Of a stretch of 64,000 nt of DNA, positions 32,657 to 45,629 are shown in pieces. Under the pieces are notes generated by a model. It searched no databases and was not told the origin of the DNA. It worked only from the letters and a program-made list of their open reading frames with translations. How positions within the stretch are numbered: position 1 is the first letter of the stretch; the number at the start of each line of letters is the position of its first letter. The stretch covers positions 38,630,501-38,694,500 of the forward strand of contig JAZHRO010000013.1 of NCBI GenBank assembly GCA_037157565.1, written 5' to 3'. Source of the DNA: Thalassia testudinum. Lineage: Eukaryota > Streptophyta > Magnoliopsida > Alismatales > Hydrocharitaceae. Position numbers and translations under genes: made by a program.

Positions 32657-33230
32657 CTGCATATGCAAATATTATATAACAGGTATCCTGAATACCGTGA
32701 ATTTGCATACAAGTTTTAAGTTGGACAACTCTTATAGTGAGGTTATTACCTTCCAATCACCGAAAAAAATAAATGAAGGCCACACTAGCTAACCAGCATA
32801 ATGACATGAATTCCTGCATCTAATATGCTATTACTTGGTAGGGCATTACCCCAGTAGCAACTTGATGCATTGCCAGAATTCAGACAAAGGTTGGCAAGGG
32901 TCACTGGATTGCCACCCAGCTGCAGTGTCAACTGTGAAGGATTTCTCCAATGACGGAGCTATGTAAGGACACTAAGTTGGATCTACCAATGTCTGGATGT
33001 ATATCCCATATAAGGCATGGGCCTTCACATCTTAAATTACACACGTGGGATAAGATAGCTTGGAAAACAAGCTAGTCTAACGAAACAAATGCAAGACTTG
33101 TATGAATATTGACACTTTGACCAGCAAACTCATGCAGGTAGTCAGGTAGTAAACACTATGAAAAATGGTTTGTGCCAAGGAAAAGCAGATGTAGAAAAAC
33201 AAAATTAAAAGTGACAGAACAATAAAACAC
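32657..33230. other. SMC6 intron b/c, part next to exon c
   Basis: No transposon or RNA feature is recognised in this stretch. It is AT-rich intron. Confidence 0.5.
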
Positions 33231-35080
33231 AATGAGCAAGCTGAATGTCACACCAATGAGACACATTATTTACATGGAAAACCCTTCTCAAAAGGGAAAA
33301 GCTATGAGAAGCATGAAGAGCTAGATTTTCTTTTTTTCCTTTGCTTTTTCTCCTCAGAGACATGATGGAAGTACGAGGCCGTTTACATCAGCCATACAAC
33401 ACCTAATTAGTCTTGACATGATCCATCAACCCAACAAGCACTCATATATCTCAACACATCACTAAATGGATCTTGACATGATCCATTAACCCTATAACTA
33501 GATATCACTCTCAACACACCTCAAGCCGAAGCATGTAATGCTCAACTTGTTATGAAGTGGATTGTCCCACTTATATACATGCAAGTAACCAATGCTAAAG
33601 AATTTGTTCATGTCATGACACACTTCACCTTGGGTTCAACGAGGGCATGCTTCTCACCTGATGTTTGCAAGGAGGAAGAACTCAGGGCTAGAGTATTGGA
33701 GAATGACTCACTATGCAAATCTTTTGACTCCTAGGAGTCTTACAGTGTCTACTCTGTCTTCAACTTGGGCCTTAACAAGAAATCAACTTGGCCCTAAGAT
33801 GCCCGAGAGAACACCTTCCGGATGGACCTCGACATTCGACAACTACGGCAAATGAAGGTGGTGTACATATCTATATCTCTTTTCTATCCCTCCCACTTTC
33901 TCCTGCACTAATCATAAAAATAAAGGCTTGATCAAATGGATAGAAGAAACAGATGGGAATGACCAGAAAAGGGAAAGACAAATTTTTTCTTCCTTTCCTT
34001 TTCTTTTTTGGCTCCTCCTACCTCACTTTTTTTTTGCCTCTCTCCCACTTTCCTATTTGTTTCTTCTTTGACTCCCTTTTTCTTCCTCCTCCATTTTCTG
34101 GCCTTCAATTTTTTTAGGAACTTTTACATGAATGTCCTTAAATCATTCCTAATTGCATCCATACCCCTACATGTTGAAATAAAATAACCAAAATAAATCA
34201 AACAAAAATATCAAAGTATCACAATGGAATACCTGGGTTTACGTGGAAATCTCTCTCACGAGGAAAAGGAGGAAAACCACAGGAGAAGCACCCATATGGG
34301 TGTGATCTCATAATGTTTCTTCTCTAAGGCAAATGGAAGGTATAAGGGCCTTTATATAGGCCACCACACACCTCTCTCTTTCCACTCCACTATGTGAGAC
34401 TAAACAACTTGTAATTGGATCTCCCACTATCCAATTACCCAACAATAACATTCATCTCCCTCAACACTCCCTCTCAAGTTTAAGCATGGAATGCTCAACT
34501 TGTACAACATAAATCCTCACTCTCGCAAGTAGAGCACAACACTCAACTGGTACAACCAAGTTATGGCCCTCTTCCAAGCGAATGACGACAGTTGCATCCT
34601 CATTCTTGCTTGTAGGCGAGTGTGTTGATGACGACACATCAACAAGACTAAAGTCTAGTAGATGAACTGCTAAAGCTGGCTTTGATTGGTCTCTCTCTAA
34701 GAGATCTAAGATGGTGCTAGTGCCTTTCTCATTCAGGATCTCAAAAGTAAGTCTCTCCCTTGGAGACCTCAAGTCTGGGCCTCACCCACATGGAAACTTA
34801 AGGTAGGTCTCTCTCCTACGAAAATCTCTCAGTAAACTTCTCTCATATAGGGACCAGGAATATGTTTCTCTCATATAAGAACCAATAAGCTTCTCTCATG
34901 TAGCGACATCGAAGAATGAATCTCCCTTGTATGGGATCCACAATAGACTCTCATTACTCATACTACATAATCAACATTTATATCCTACAAACTTGCTAAC
35001 TAGACATGGTCATACCTCCAAGTCAAGTCTCTATTAGATTTGAGGAAATATTCCCTTGAATATTTCCTAACAATCATTAA
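33231..35080 (-). mobile_element. Two decayed copia 3' LTR ends in tandem
   Basis: At 33516 and 34466 the minus strand shows the same arrangement: a polypurine tract (GGCTTGAGGTG or ACTTGAGAGGGAG) directly followed by TGTTGAG. Upstream of each is a shared pol-end phrase (rc of aatgctcaacttg). The better LTR is 34172-34466 (295 bp). The first extends left to about 33230 with a less certain edge. The sequence right of 34480 is internal debris with imperfect ~30-bp repeats (tctctcatatagggacc words, 34800-34940). No intact domain remains. Confidence 0.6.
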
Positions 35081-35632
35081 CTTTAACAACTCGAAGTACA
35101 GGAATTACAAAGATACCCCCATCTATCTTTTTTCATTTCTTTCTTTTTCCTCCTCTTCTCCCCTTCTTCCTCAAGCTCGGCATGCACCTCCTCTTTGGAT
35201 GCTACGATGGTAGCAACGACATTGCGAACCTCCTACACCTGCCGCTCGTATCCACCTGTTGGCCCTTCCTCCTGTTGACCCATCCTTCATCTCACCCCTA
35301 CCCATCAACAAGCACCTCCTTGCCATCCTCCACCCTTGTCGCCACCACCCTCCCCCCCTAGCCCCACCAACCCTCTTGCCTTGTAGCCACCCTTCCCCCC
35401 CCCCCCCCCCCAACCACCACCCCCTCCTTCCTTTCTGCCAACCTGCCATCCCCTCCCCTCCTCTTTCCTCCCAAGCCCAACCCCTTCTCCTCATCTCCCC
35501 AACTAAGTGTGTCACCTTCAACCTTTGCTATGGAGCTCATCGAGGGGCAGAGACCTCCGCCACAAAACCATGCTCCACTCTGAACCCCCTGTTAAGTAAA
35601 GGGTGCAGAAGGTTTTGATTTTTTTTGGAGGG
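35081..35632. other. Low-complexity C/T-rich stretch
   Basis: The stretch is strongly C-rich on the plus strand and includes a run of 17 C (35395-35411). Open frames on both strands are composition artefacts, Pro-rich on plus and Gly/Arg-rich on minus. I see no transposon domain. Confidence 0.5.
35395..35411 (+). repeat. Homopolymer of 17 C
   Basis: An uninterrupted C run within a C-rich stretch. Its length may be uncertain in the assembly. Confidence 0.8.
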
Positions 35633-35778
35633 GTAACTATTAGAGCCATCAAACGAGTCAGGTCGGGTTGGACCCGATCCATTTAGACCAAACCCGTTTA
35701 TAAACGGGTCGGGTCGAGTTCAACCAGTTTGTTAATTGGGCCTATACACTCTAACCCGAACTCGACCCGTTTACACTC

Positions 35779-37402
35779 TGATGTAAACATGTTTACACTG
35801 CATAAGATGTCTATTTATGTATGTTTTTAAGCATAGAATTGCATTGCATACTATGAATATTGCATAACATGCATCATCTTGCATTTAGATTAGTTTGAAT
35901 AAAATGGAGGTTAATTGTCTCCTTTTATGTTCATGGACAGGGTAAACTTTTTATCGGGGCCTCGGATCGAAGATCCAACCGTACAGATGTGATCAGAGCG
36001 ACGATTGGAGTTCAACGACTCCAAGATCGCCCTAATCAGACATCTGTAGCATCAGATAGAGACCGGGGAACCCTAGAAGATCAATGGCCAAGATAGTGTG
36101 AATCCCCACTTCAAATGACAAATCTGACCACACAGATGAATTCAGATCGACGATCGCAGCCTAACGACGCAAAAATCAACTCAATCCGACAACCATAGCA
36201 CCATCTATATCATCCAGAAGATGGATGGCCAAGATGGCACCACGTGGTGCCTTCTCAACCGCCCAATTGGCCACTGCACTCGCCGCGCCCTCTCTTCTTC
36301 GACGATTCTTCGCCAAATCGTAAGCGCCTAAATCGTAAGCGCAACACAAACGTGTTGATAGCACGTTGGTTGAACGCGCTCGCGAGAAGGCAGGGCGCAC
36401 GTTCGATTCCTCGCAAGCAGCTGCTGAGGCGCATGCGACCGCGCGATGAGGATCGAGCTGCTGTGAGCGCTCAATAGCGCCCACGCGCTATCGCACGCCC
36501 GCGCGTGACGCGCCATCAGACGTGGGTGTTGCACGCAGAGGAGGCACTGCGAGGCGCGAGATAAGTTGTTCGATCTCACGATCGGACGGCTAGGATCAGC
36601 TGAACGTGGAGCACGCGTTACGCGTGAGCAGGCACGCGAGCTCTGCCCCACTACGCCCACGATGGGGCATTAGTGACGATTTTATCCCTCACTAAAGACC
36701 CCTTATTTAATGTTTTTCAAATTTACATGACCAAATTGCCCTCACTCCTTGCAACTATAAAAGGAAACCCCCTCCACACGAAATTCTCATCTCTTCCTTC
36801 TCTCATCTACCTCTCCAAAGCTCAAGAGAAGCTTGTCCCACACCCGGGAAGCTCCTCGCGAGATAAAGTTAAATTTACGCTCTCATTTCGGAAGCGGATC
36901 CCGCGACAACGACGACGTGCTGCCCCGTTCTCGTTCCTCCTGCCTCGACCTCCTTCCCGCTCCGTCCTCCTTCGTCCAGGCGACGTCTCGTCCGACTCGT
37001 CCTCCAAGCGATCGTTGAGGAGGATAACTTCTCTCTCCCATTCTTCTTTACAGCTTTCTAGAGTACAATTTTCCTGCTTTCTAGTGTAGGTGATTTCTCA
37101 CTTTCTAGTGTAATTCCTCTCTAGTTTTATTGTATAAACATTTCGAATTATTGAATGCATGTTCTCTCTCTCGTTTATTCTGATTGTTAATATGGCTTCA
37201 TTGTAATTACATCGCGTCACTTTTCAACAAAAATTCTAAAAAAATATAATTGCAAATATAGATTGACGTAGCCTCCCTGAGTCCGACCTGGGATTTCTAT
37301 TTCGATATAAATTTTATTTGTTGAACACGAGTTCTTCGCTTTCAAACTACGACATGTTTTTTAAAACCAAACACGTTAGCGTAGTAACTCGTAGCTTCAA
37401 CA
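35779..37402 (+). repeat. Ath-B 5' LTR
   Basis: This 1624-bp LTR runs TGATGTAAACATG...GCTTCAACA. It has a GC-rich gcgcg block at 36280-36660 and a TATA box at 36756-36762. Differences from the 3' LTR are mainly transitions. Confidence 0.92.
36756..36762 (+). promoter_or_regulatory. LTR TATA box (Ath-B 5' LTR)
   Basis: TATAAAA followed by ggaaaccccctcc is the likely promoter core that drives gag-pol. Confidence 0.75.
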
Positions 37403-37405
37403 TTT

Positions 37406-37423
37406 TGGCGCCGTTGCCGGGGA
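37406..37423 (+). other. Ath-B primer-binding site
   Basis: TGGCGCCGTTGCCGGGGA lies four bases after the LTR end. It is the classical tRNA-Asp-type site of Athila/Tat elements and is undamaged. Confidence 0.92.
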
Positions 37424-38621
37424 GGCAACAATTTCCGATCTTCTTTTCGCATTTCACGCACTTCATTGTTTTCTAACGTGCTTTCTCTTGTGTCTATTGT
37501 TTTGCAGAGACCTCCATCAGGGAATCATCAAGCGACAAACCAGAGTAAAGTGTAGTTGAAGACAACTGTAAGTGCTCCTCATTGTTCCGCCCTCCATAGA
37601 TTTCATTTGCCATATTAAATCCAAATTCCAATTAACCTAGGTGTTTGTATAAATCCTAGGAATAGTTTGATTTTTTGGATTCTCACTCACATTCATTCCA
37701 CCCTCATTTATAAAAATAGAAAAAACAAAAAGATAATTTTGTGGGATAATTTTCAACAAACACACAACGTACACCCACATTCAAGGCACTTAACCTAATT
37801 GATTTGTTTCTACTCAATCGGGTTCTGATCTGTGGAACCGGTACACACAAAGCAACACATAAAAGAGTAGAAATCATTCTAGGTTAACCATCTTTGTGTG
37901 CCTAACTTAGTGGTGTATTTGTGGCCGGTTATTTGAGTTGTTTGGGCCGTACCACTCTACTTAAAATCAACTTATCAAGTAGCTCCTCTTTAGGGTTTTC
38001 AATCTAGGTCTATTCCAGGCACTCCACTTTCCTTCTGATTTTAAAGGAAAGCGATCTTCACCCGTGTTTGACAACTTGGTTTGCCTCGAAACTTGATTGC
38101 AATCCACCAAATTTGAAACCCTAAAAGCTACTTAAGCAATCAAATAATCTTACTTGAAAACCCTAGTTGTGCACGTACTTACACAATTCTCAATCAATTA
38201 TTAAGGGTACAACCTATTTTAAGGGCCCATCACATTCCATAGGCACCACAATTCTAGGCCTTAATAAAATTGAGTAAATGTTGGCCTTAAGGTCTGATTC
38301 GCTCTTCAGGGCTTAGTCCGAGATTGTCTTTGATTAACCTACTTGTACTGATTAATCTGATGTCTAGCTAGGGGAGTAGCGTCAAATGATTACGGCTGGG
38401 GGGTACACTAGGAACCAGAACGAAAGCCGAAGGAAGAACCTTCTCCCTAGTCCCTCCTTCTAACTGGTTGGATTGAGCAGACACAAGTAGAGTAAATCAT
38501 TTACAATCTTAACGCGGATTTTGGGAGTCAGTAGATCCTAAGGATACCCCACTTAAGGACAACCTTGTTTTATTGTGCCGCAGGGTCCCTATCCCTAATC
38601 CTTCCGACCTTCTCCTAGTTT

Positions 38622-39851
38622 ATGTTGGGAAGACGGTCATTGAATCCCCGATTGGAAGGACCACTAGAGTATTCTAGGAGGCGTAAATTGGATTTTGGTC
38701 AAATTGATCCTATGGCCGACCAACAGCCTCCTCTGCCTAGAGATCCACACGAAGAATTCTGAAGGCAGCTGGAACAAATGCAGAGAATACAGGAATGGTT
38801 CCAGAGAATGCAGGATGCTCAGCTCTTGAAGGATTTCTATGATCCTTCAAATTACGAGGAACGCCCCGGCATCTAGATTCCAACCGGTGACGTAGAAATC
38901 AAGCCCCAGGTGTTAAGCCTTATCAAACATTATCATGTGCTTGGCTCCGAGGATCCGTTTCAGCACTTGGAGGACTTGACCACTTTGGTCTAGACCACCA
39001 AGGCACGAAACGTAAACGAAAAGCAAATGATCATGAGGCTCTTCCCCCACTCTCTTAGAGATAAGGCCGCGCACTGATATATGATAATAGGAAGACCAAT
39101 TGCAACTTAGAATGAGTTGAAATCGGCCTTTCTGAAGAAATTCTTCCCAGTCGGACGTACCAATGCCTTGAGACAGGCAATCACTACCTTTACCCAGCGG
39201 CCGGGGGAGCAGTTTCATGTGGCCAGGGAGCGATTCCAGGACCTATTGCGGAGGTGTCCACAGCACGAGGTGCTGAAATGGCAACTCGTGCAGATCTTTT
39301 ATCATGGGTTGACTGAGCAACTCAGAAATCATGTGACTGATTCTTACGGAGGCAATTTCCTCAATAAAGACGCAGATAGTGCACACGATTTATTTGAGGA
39401 AAGGAGCGAGAATTCAATCAATCATGCCTCGATAGATACTTTTAACCGGTCTCAGCAACCCAGATCAAATGTCAATGAAGTCCGTGACTCTCATTCATTT
39501 GATATGGAATTGATTTGTAACAAGCTTAACAAGGTGGACTTGGTTGCTAAGAGGATGGAAGAGTGGATGGCTGGCAATTCTATAAACAACTCTCGATCCA
39601 CTTAATCCCAAAATTCGGGATTCCATTCTTCACGAGCCCCTTTTGGACGGGAGTTCGTGAATCAACTCGATGCGACTCAACCTGTGAGTCAGCATTTTTC
39701 GGAACCCCACGGGTTCCAAACTGGGGCCTTTGATCCTAATTTTTCTGATCCTTCCCTTTCTTTCTCTCCATCCTCACCCTTTGAGGATGTCTGTGCTGTA
39801 CAAGAGAATGTTAGATCCAACCCCTACTCTAATGCTTATAATTCGGGTTGA
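38622..39851 (+). pseudogene. Ath-B gag
   Basis: The start MLGRRSLNPRLEG at 38622 opens the frame. Capsid-like sequence follows (HYHVLGSEDPFQHLEDLT, MRLFPHSLRDKA, then FLKKFFPVGRTNALRQAI at 39125, ITTFTQRPGEQFH, FYHGLTEQLRN). This is the retrotransposon gag pattern of Athila elements. Five in-frame stops (38760, ~38873, ~38989, ~39075, ~39106) break the N-terminal half; 39117-39605 is open. The same frame continues after a TAA at 39603, with a Ser/Pro-rich linker to 39851. It forms the particle shell in active relatives. Confidence 0.9.
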
Positions 39852-40514
39852 AGAAACCACCCTAACTTCTCTTGAAAAAACCCGAGGCAACAGACCCAAT
39901 TCTGACCCAGCAACTATGCTCCGCAACGACCAATGGGTCAGGGTCATGTATATACTCAATTGCCCCCAAATCAGGTCAATCAGCTAGCTTGGAATGCCCG
40001 TCAACTCGCAGGCAGGCTGATTTGAACCGACAAATGGTAGAGATGCATGGATCCATGCTCCAGCTCATGCAGCAAATGAAAACCTCATTGGACAACTTGC
40101 ATTCTGGGCTCATTGCTAACTCTCGTCAGCCCGGATCTCTACAATCCCAACCCGTACCCAACCCGTGAAATATTCTGAATCCAGGCAACCAAGCCCATGG
40201 GTACGGAAATCAGAGGGACCCAGACGCACATGCTCAGGTGGTTGAGCAGGGTTCCTCCTCTTCTTCTGCAAATCAACAACTTTTGGCTAATCAAGCCCCT
40301 CCAATCTTTCCTAACCCTCCCCAAGATCCAAATTCTTATGCACCTGCAAATTCTGTCACCTTGAGGAGTGGTAAGTAGACTCAGGAACCACAACCACACT
40401 GTTCTGATCTACTGAATCATGAAGAACTTGAGGAGAGAGGAGAATTCTGGAGGAGAAATCAAGGCTTAGGAACTTGATTCCAAAGATCTGACTCATGTTC
40501 CTTTTCCTGATGCC

Positions 40515-41639
40515 TTGATCAAATCAAAGAAGAAGTCTGTTGATAGCAATGAGGAGCTTCTGAATATATTTAAGAGTGTTGAGATCAATATCCCACTCCT
40601 TAATGCTATTAAGCACATACCGGCTCACGCAAGATTTTTAAAGGATTTATGTACACAAAAGCACAAGTCGAGAGAATCTATTTCGAGGAAGGTGGTACTA
40701 TCCGAGCAGGCTAGTTCTGTTATCCTACACCACCTCCCTCAGAAAAAGAGAGATCCAAGTGCTCCGTTGATTTCTTGCGTCATCGGAGATTATACATTTG
40801 ATAGAGCACTTTTTGATCTGGGTGCACCAATCAACCTAATTCCGACTTCTCTTTATGAGAAGTTTGGATTAGGTGAACTCCGGCCAACTTCAGTAACGCT
40901 ACAGTTAACGGACTGCTCGGTCACAAATTCGCGAGGCGTTATTAAAGATGTTATAGTTAAGGTCAAGGATTTCTATTTTCCTATACATTTCCTTGTCCTT
41001 GACATGGATGTACTTCATAATCTGAGGAACACGCCCATCATTCTGGGACGTCCGTTCCTGGCTACCGCTAAGGCCAACATTAATTGTGAAAGCGGTAGCA
41101 TGGAAATCACCTTTGGGGATCAACGAATGAAATTGGATATTTTTAAGGCTATCAATAAATTTGAGGATTGTGGATTTGTTGAGGAACTTGAGGAGGATAA
41201 TGAAAACATTGAAACTTATTTGATGGTTTCTTCAATTGAAAGTTCCTCCTTTGATGACGAATTTGACCCGCAACCCTCTATGGCAGACCTGCCATCTTCT
41301 AAAGAGGTTATTGATTTTGTTCACTTACAACCTTGTCCTCTTGTTGAGTCTTCAGCATCTACCTTACCATCAATCATCAACCCGCCTCAGCTTGAACTGA
41401 AACCATTGCCTGAGAATTTGAAATATCAATTTTTAGGACCTCAGAAGACACTCCCTGTGATTATCAGTGCTAAATCAACAAAGGAGCAAGAGATTAAATT
41501 AATCAAGGTCCTGAAGGAATACAAGGAGGCAATTGGTTGGACCATTCATGACCTTAAGGGATCGAGCCAACTTACTGCAATCATAGAATATTCTTGGAAG
41601 ATGGATCATGCCCTTCTCGCCAGATGCAGAGGAGATTAA
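40515..41639 (+). pseudogene. Ath-B gag C-terminus and protease
   Basis: This 374-codon open frame is in the same frame as gag. It begins with charged sequence (FKSVEINIPLLNAIKHIP, ARFLKDLCT) typical of the region before the Athila protease. The aspartic protease core has DLGAPINLIP at about 40818, where D-L-G-A-S is usual, then ILGRPFLATA at 41039. It continues with an acidic linker (ELEEDNENIETY) and EYKEAIGWTIHDLKG, the usual lead-in to reverse transcriptase. The active-site Asp is present. It is cut from reverse transcriptase by a stop and a frameshift near 41594-41639. Confidence 0.88.
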
Positions 41640-42060
41640 ATCCAAACATGCGAGAAGTGGTCAAAAAGGAAATCAAGTGGCTCGATGCAGGAATTATTTA
41701 TCCAATCTCTGATAGTCCCTGGGTAAGTCCCGTGCAGATTGTTCCGAAAAAAGCCGGGATTACCGTTGTGACTAATGAGAGAGAAGAATCTGTCACAACT
41801 CTATAACTTCCTTTTGGAGGGTTTGTATTAATTATAGGAAGCTGAACACAACCACTAAAAAGGATCATTTTCCCCTACCTTTCATTGATCAAATCTTGGA
41901 AAGACTAGCTGGACAGAAGTACTGTTTTCTTGATGGCTACTCGGGATACAACCAGATTCCTATTCATCCTGAGGATCAAGAAAAAACTACTTTCACCTGT
42001 CCCTACGGAACCTTTGCTTTCCGTAGAATGCCTTTCAGTTTATGCAATGCACCTGCGACT
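41594..42060 (+). pseudogene. Ath-B reverse transcriptase, N-terminal part in shifted frames
   Basis: Reading in shifting frames gives LNPNMREVVKKEI, KWLDAGIIYPISDSPWVSPV and VQIVPKKAG, then VCINYRKLNTTTKKDHFPLP, FLDGYSGYNQIPIHPEDQEK and [18 protein letters not shown]. These are the conserved blocks 1-4 of Ty3/gypsy reverse transcriptase. An insertion near 41770-41800 shifts the frame. The catalytic box lies downstream in the next frame. Confidence 0.88.
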
Positions 42061-44057
42061 TTTCAAAGGTGTTAGCCATATTCTCTGACATGGTTGGAGA
42101 GTTTATGGAAGTCTTCATGGACGATTTCTCTGTTTTCGAAGAATCATTTGACTCTTGTTTGACTAATCTGGAAACGATTCCTAAGCAATGTATCAAAAGA
42201 CGATTGGTCCTTAGCTGGAAAAAGAGTCATTCAATGACCCAAGAAGTTATCGTTTTGGGTCATGTAATCTCTGAACGGGGAATCGAAGTGGATAAAACTA
42301 AGGTTGATGTTATCGCTAAACTTCCTCCTCCCACATCTGTTAAACAAATCCGATCATTTCTTGACCATATGGGATTCTATCCAAGATTCATCAAAGATTT
42401 CTCGAAGGTTGCTCGTCCCTTGAGCAATCTTCTTGCCAAAGAAAAGCCATTTGTTTTCAACGAATCATGCCGAAAGGCATTTGATTTCCTGAAAACGGCA
42501 GTCACCTGTGCTCCAGTTTTGCAACCACCAATTTGGACAACCCCTTTTGAGATCATGACCAATGCTTCTGATTACGCGATCAGGGTTGCCTTAGGTCAGA
42601 AAATTGATAGAAAGCCCTCTGTCATCTACTACGCTAGTAAAACTTTGGATGAAGCCCAGAGGAATTACACTGTTACTGAAAAGGAATTACTAGCTCTAGT
42701 GTTCGCTTTGAAAAAATTTAGGGCTTATCTCTTAGGGTCTCATGTTATCTATACTAACCACTCGGCCTTGAGACATCTCTTGGCCAAAAAGGATGCCAAA
42801 CCCCGACTTATTCGTTGGATTCTTCTGCTTCAAGAATTTGATCTTGAAATCAAGGATAAAATCGGGGTACAAAATGTGGTGGCAGATCATTTGTCGAGAC
42901 TCCTAGGTGATTCTTCTCGTCCGGACATTCCGATTGCTGACACTTTTCCGGACGAAGCTATTCTTATAGTTTCAGGTGTCCACACCCCGTGGTTTACTGA
43001 CATTGTTAACTATTTGGCCATTGGTCAAATCCCACAGGATTGGACCAAGCAACGGGATAAACTCAAATCTGAGACCAAATACTACTTCTGGGAGGACCTT
43101 GAACTGTACCGCATCGACTCTGATCAAATTATTTGCCAATGTGTACCTGAGAATGAATTCAACAATATACTCGAGTTCTGCCATGCATCTGGGTGTAGTG
43201 GACATTTCTCCGGGAAAAAGACGACAGCAAAAATCTTGCAATCTGGCTTCTTTTGGCCGTCTTTATTTAAGGATGCCCAGGATTTCTCAAGGTCATGTTC
43301 TCGATGTCAGGCACTCAGGAGCATAATTAAAAGAGATATGATGCCCCTAAACCCAATTCTTCCTGTCGAAATTTTCGATGTTTGGGACATCAATTTCATG
43401 GGACCCTTTCTCCCTTCATTTGGACATCGGTACATTCTTGTTGCCGTTGATTATGTGTCCAAATGGATTAAGGCGATTCCCACCCGAACCAATGACCACA
43501 AGGTGGTCATCAATTTTGTCAAGAAAAATATATTCAGTAGGTTCGAAATTTCGAGGGCCATCATCAGTGATGGTGGCACTCATTTTACTAATGCCCAATT
43601 CCGAAATTTGTTGGCCAAATACGGGGTTAATCACCGAATTTTCACACCTTACCATCCCCAAACGAATGGACAAGCCAAGATCTCCAATTGGGAGATCAAG
43701 AACATTCTGCAGAAAATGGTTATGCCTGATCGCAAGGACTGGACTCAAAAGCTTGAAGACGCTCTTTGGGCCTACCGTACGGCGTATAAAACGTCCATCG
43801 GCATGTCTCCATTCCGTTTGGTGTATGGAAAGGCATGCCATCTACTCGTAAAGATTGAACACAGGGAATTCTGGGCGATCAAACAATGCAATTTAGATCT
43901 GAATTTAGCTGGGAAGACCAGGAAACTCCAATTATCTGAGTTGGAGGAGCTTAGAAATGATGCATATGAGAATACCAAGATCTACAAGATTCGGACTAAA
44001 GCTCTACATGATCAATTGATTTCCAGCAAGAGCTTTGAGCCGAACCAGAAGATCTAG
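42042..44057 (+). pseudogene. Ath-B reverse transcriptase end, RNase H and integrase
   Basis: This 671-codon open frame carries the catalytic box [10 protein letters not shown] near residue 25 (FMDD is normal for Athila). RNase H follows: MTNASDYA at residue ~171 and [12 protein letters not shown] at ~239, where both catalytic Asp are Asn; the middle Glu ([14 protein letters not shown]) is kept. The integrase zinc region is [16 protein letters not shown] and SRCQALR. The DDE core has AVDYVSKW and IISDGGTHF, but GQAK at residues 543-546 replaces the usual GQAE, so the catalytic Glu is Lys. After the TAG at 44055 the frame goes on to about 44273 (KLRSKW, KVNGQRLK), the normal pol end. Confidence 0.93.
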
Positions 44058-44273
44058 TTATTCGATTTTAGACTTAAGATCTTTCCTTGCAAACTTAGAT
44101 CTAAATGGAATGACTCATTCATAATTGACCAGATTTTTCCAAATGGAGCTATTCAGATTTCTGACCCAAAGATGAGTAACACATTTAAAGTCAACGGTCA
44201 ACGTCTGAAGGCTGTTATTGACCGTACTCTTCCAGAACCCGTCTCAGACACAGTTACTCTAACCATTCTGTGA

Positions 44274-45629
44274 CTTCTTTGGCTGGACTTCGCCTAGCTA
44301 ACGGCATTAAACTCAGCAGTTGTACATATGACACAGCTGACACGAGCTTCATATTCAGGTGACATCTTTCATACTCTACCCTTTCTTTCATGTCTCTTTC
44401 TCAATGCGGACATTGCATCAGCCAGGCATGGGAGGGTGGATTCATTAAAATCACTTGGTCAGCTTTGTGAAATTCATGTGAATTATTTTTCTCTTCTTAT
44501 TTAAAAAAAAAATTGAATTAACAAGGAATAGTTGGACATTAGGACTTTTCAATCCTGGGAAATATTACATTAGGATCTGAACACAAAGACCCTTCCAGTC
44601 TTTGGACTTAATCGACCCATGTATCCACTAAAATGTGGATTTATTTTTCAAGTCCTTGCCATCTTAATTCTATCGTAATTGGAGTAAATAAGTTTAGGTG
44701 ATAAGTACACGACTTATCAACCCGCCCTCTGATTTAAGGGAACTTTAAGCCTAAAACATCTACACACTATCTTGTCACTGACTCGTTAATTGGCGGTTCT
44801 AACAGAAATTGGGTAGCTAATGAACCTTCTAAGGTGATATGGCTGGCAAGTTATCATGGGTAACAGCCCATGGGTAGGTTGTCCAGAGCCCAGTCACTGG
44901 ACCATTCTCTTTTTACTACCTTTAGGTAAATCTTAGATCAGGGAAGCCACCTACTTTTAAAAAAAAAAGCCAAAAAGAAAAGGAGAAGAAATAAGCCACA
45001 CATCACCGTATGAGTATGACTGGTAAGTTTTCGGTTGTAACAGCTCATCAACCGGTTGTCCAGAACCCAGCTCAATAAATACACCGAAATTTCCCAAAAC
45101 ACTTAGGAAGAAGTGGAGAAGTAGAATAAACCGGGGAGATATACACTGGATTTACCCTTATTTTTAACCCGTAAAAATAATAGGGAGAAAGCTATCGATT
45201 GTAAAGATACACCTTTAGGCAGAATTCTCTTTTTAAGGTCACCTAGAGGCGTAGAAACCCGAAGTACGTTTTAACTGCCGATCAACGATTATCACATTCA
45301 CAATAAGGTGCTTAGAACTTAGGGTTCTCATTAAATCTTGGGTGAGTTGAATGGCCGTAGAAAGCCACTCTTAAACCCTAAAACTTGAAAATCCAAAAAA
45401 ATTAGAAAAGAGGAAAAAGAGAGAAATTTTTCTTTGAAGAAGGCGAGGGCTTGAGACAGTCTGCATTTTGGCAGATACTTAGGCACTGTTGTATCTTTGA
45501 AAGTTCAGATCCTAAGTAAATATTTTCTTAATGACTGAAAATAACTCATGCTCAAATAATCCAACCTGATTCTTTTATAAATATCACATAGTTTTTGCTA
45601 GAGACTAGCAAAAGATAGGCATGGGGGTG
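44274..45629 (+). other. Ath-B 3' untranslated region
   Basis: No envelope-like or other frame is seen. The region shares long stretches with Ath-A 24240-25422, for example cgacttatcaacccgccctc, the purine-rich tract near 44960, and the final agataggcatgggggtg polypurine tract (45610-45629). It thus defines the family's conserved tail. Confidence 0.75.

Noticed and set aside
35259..35618. 119-codon Pro/Ser-rich open frame (and Gly/Arg-rich frames opposite)
   Set aside because: It is explained by extreme C-rich composition with a 17-C run; no domain, no splice context, and frames are open on both strands.
36244..36660. GC-rich open frames inside the Ath-B 5' LTR (also 20032-20456, 25801-26265, 46012-46521)
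   Set aside because: They recur at the same LTR position because of GC-rich, stop-poor sequence; no domain and no conservation of one frame.
44274..45629. Envelope-like frame expected in some Athila elements
   Set aside because: No open frame of any size and no membrane segments; only shared untranslated sequence.
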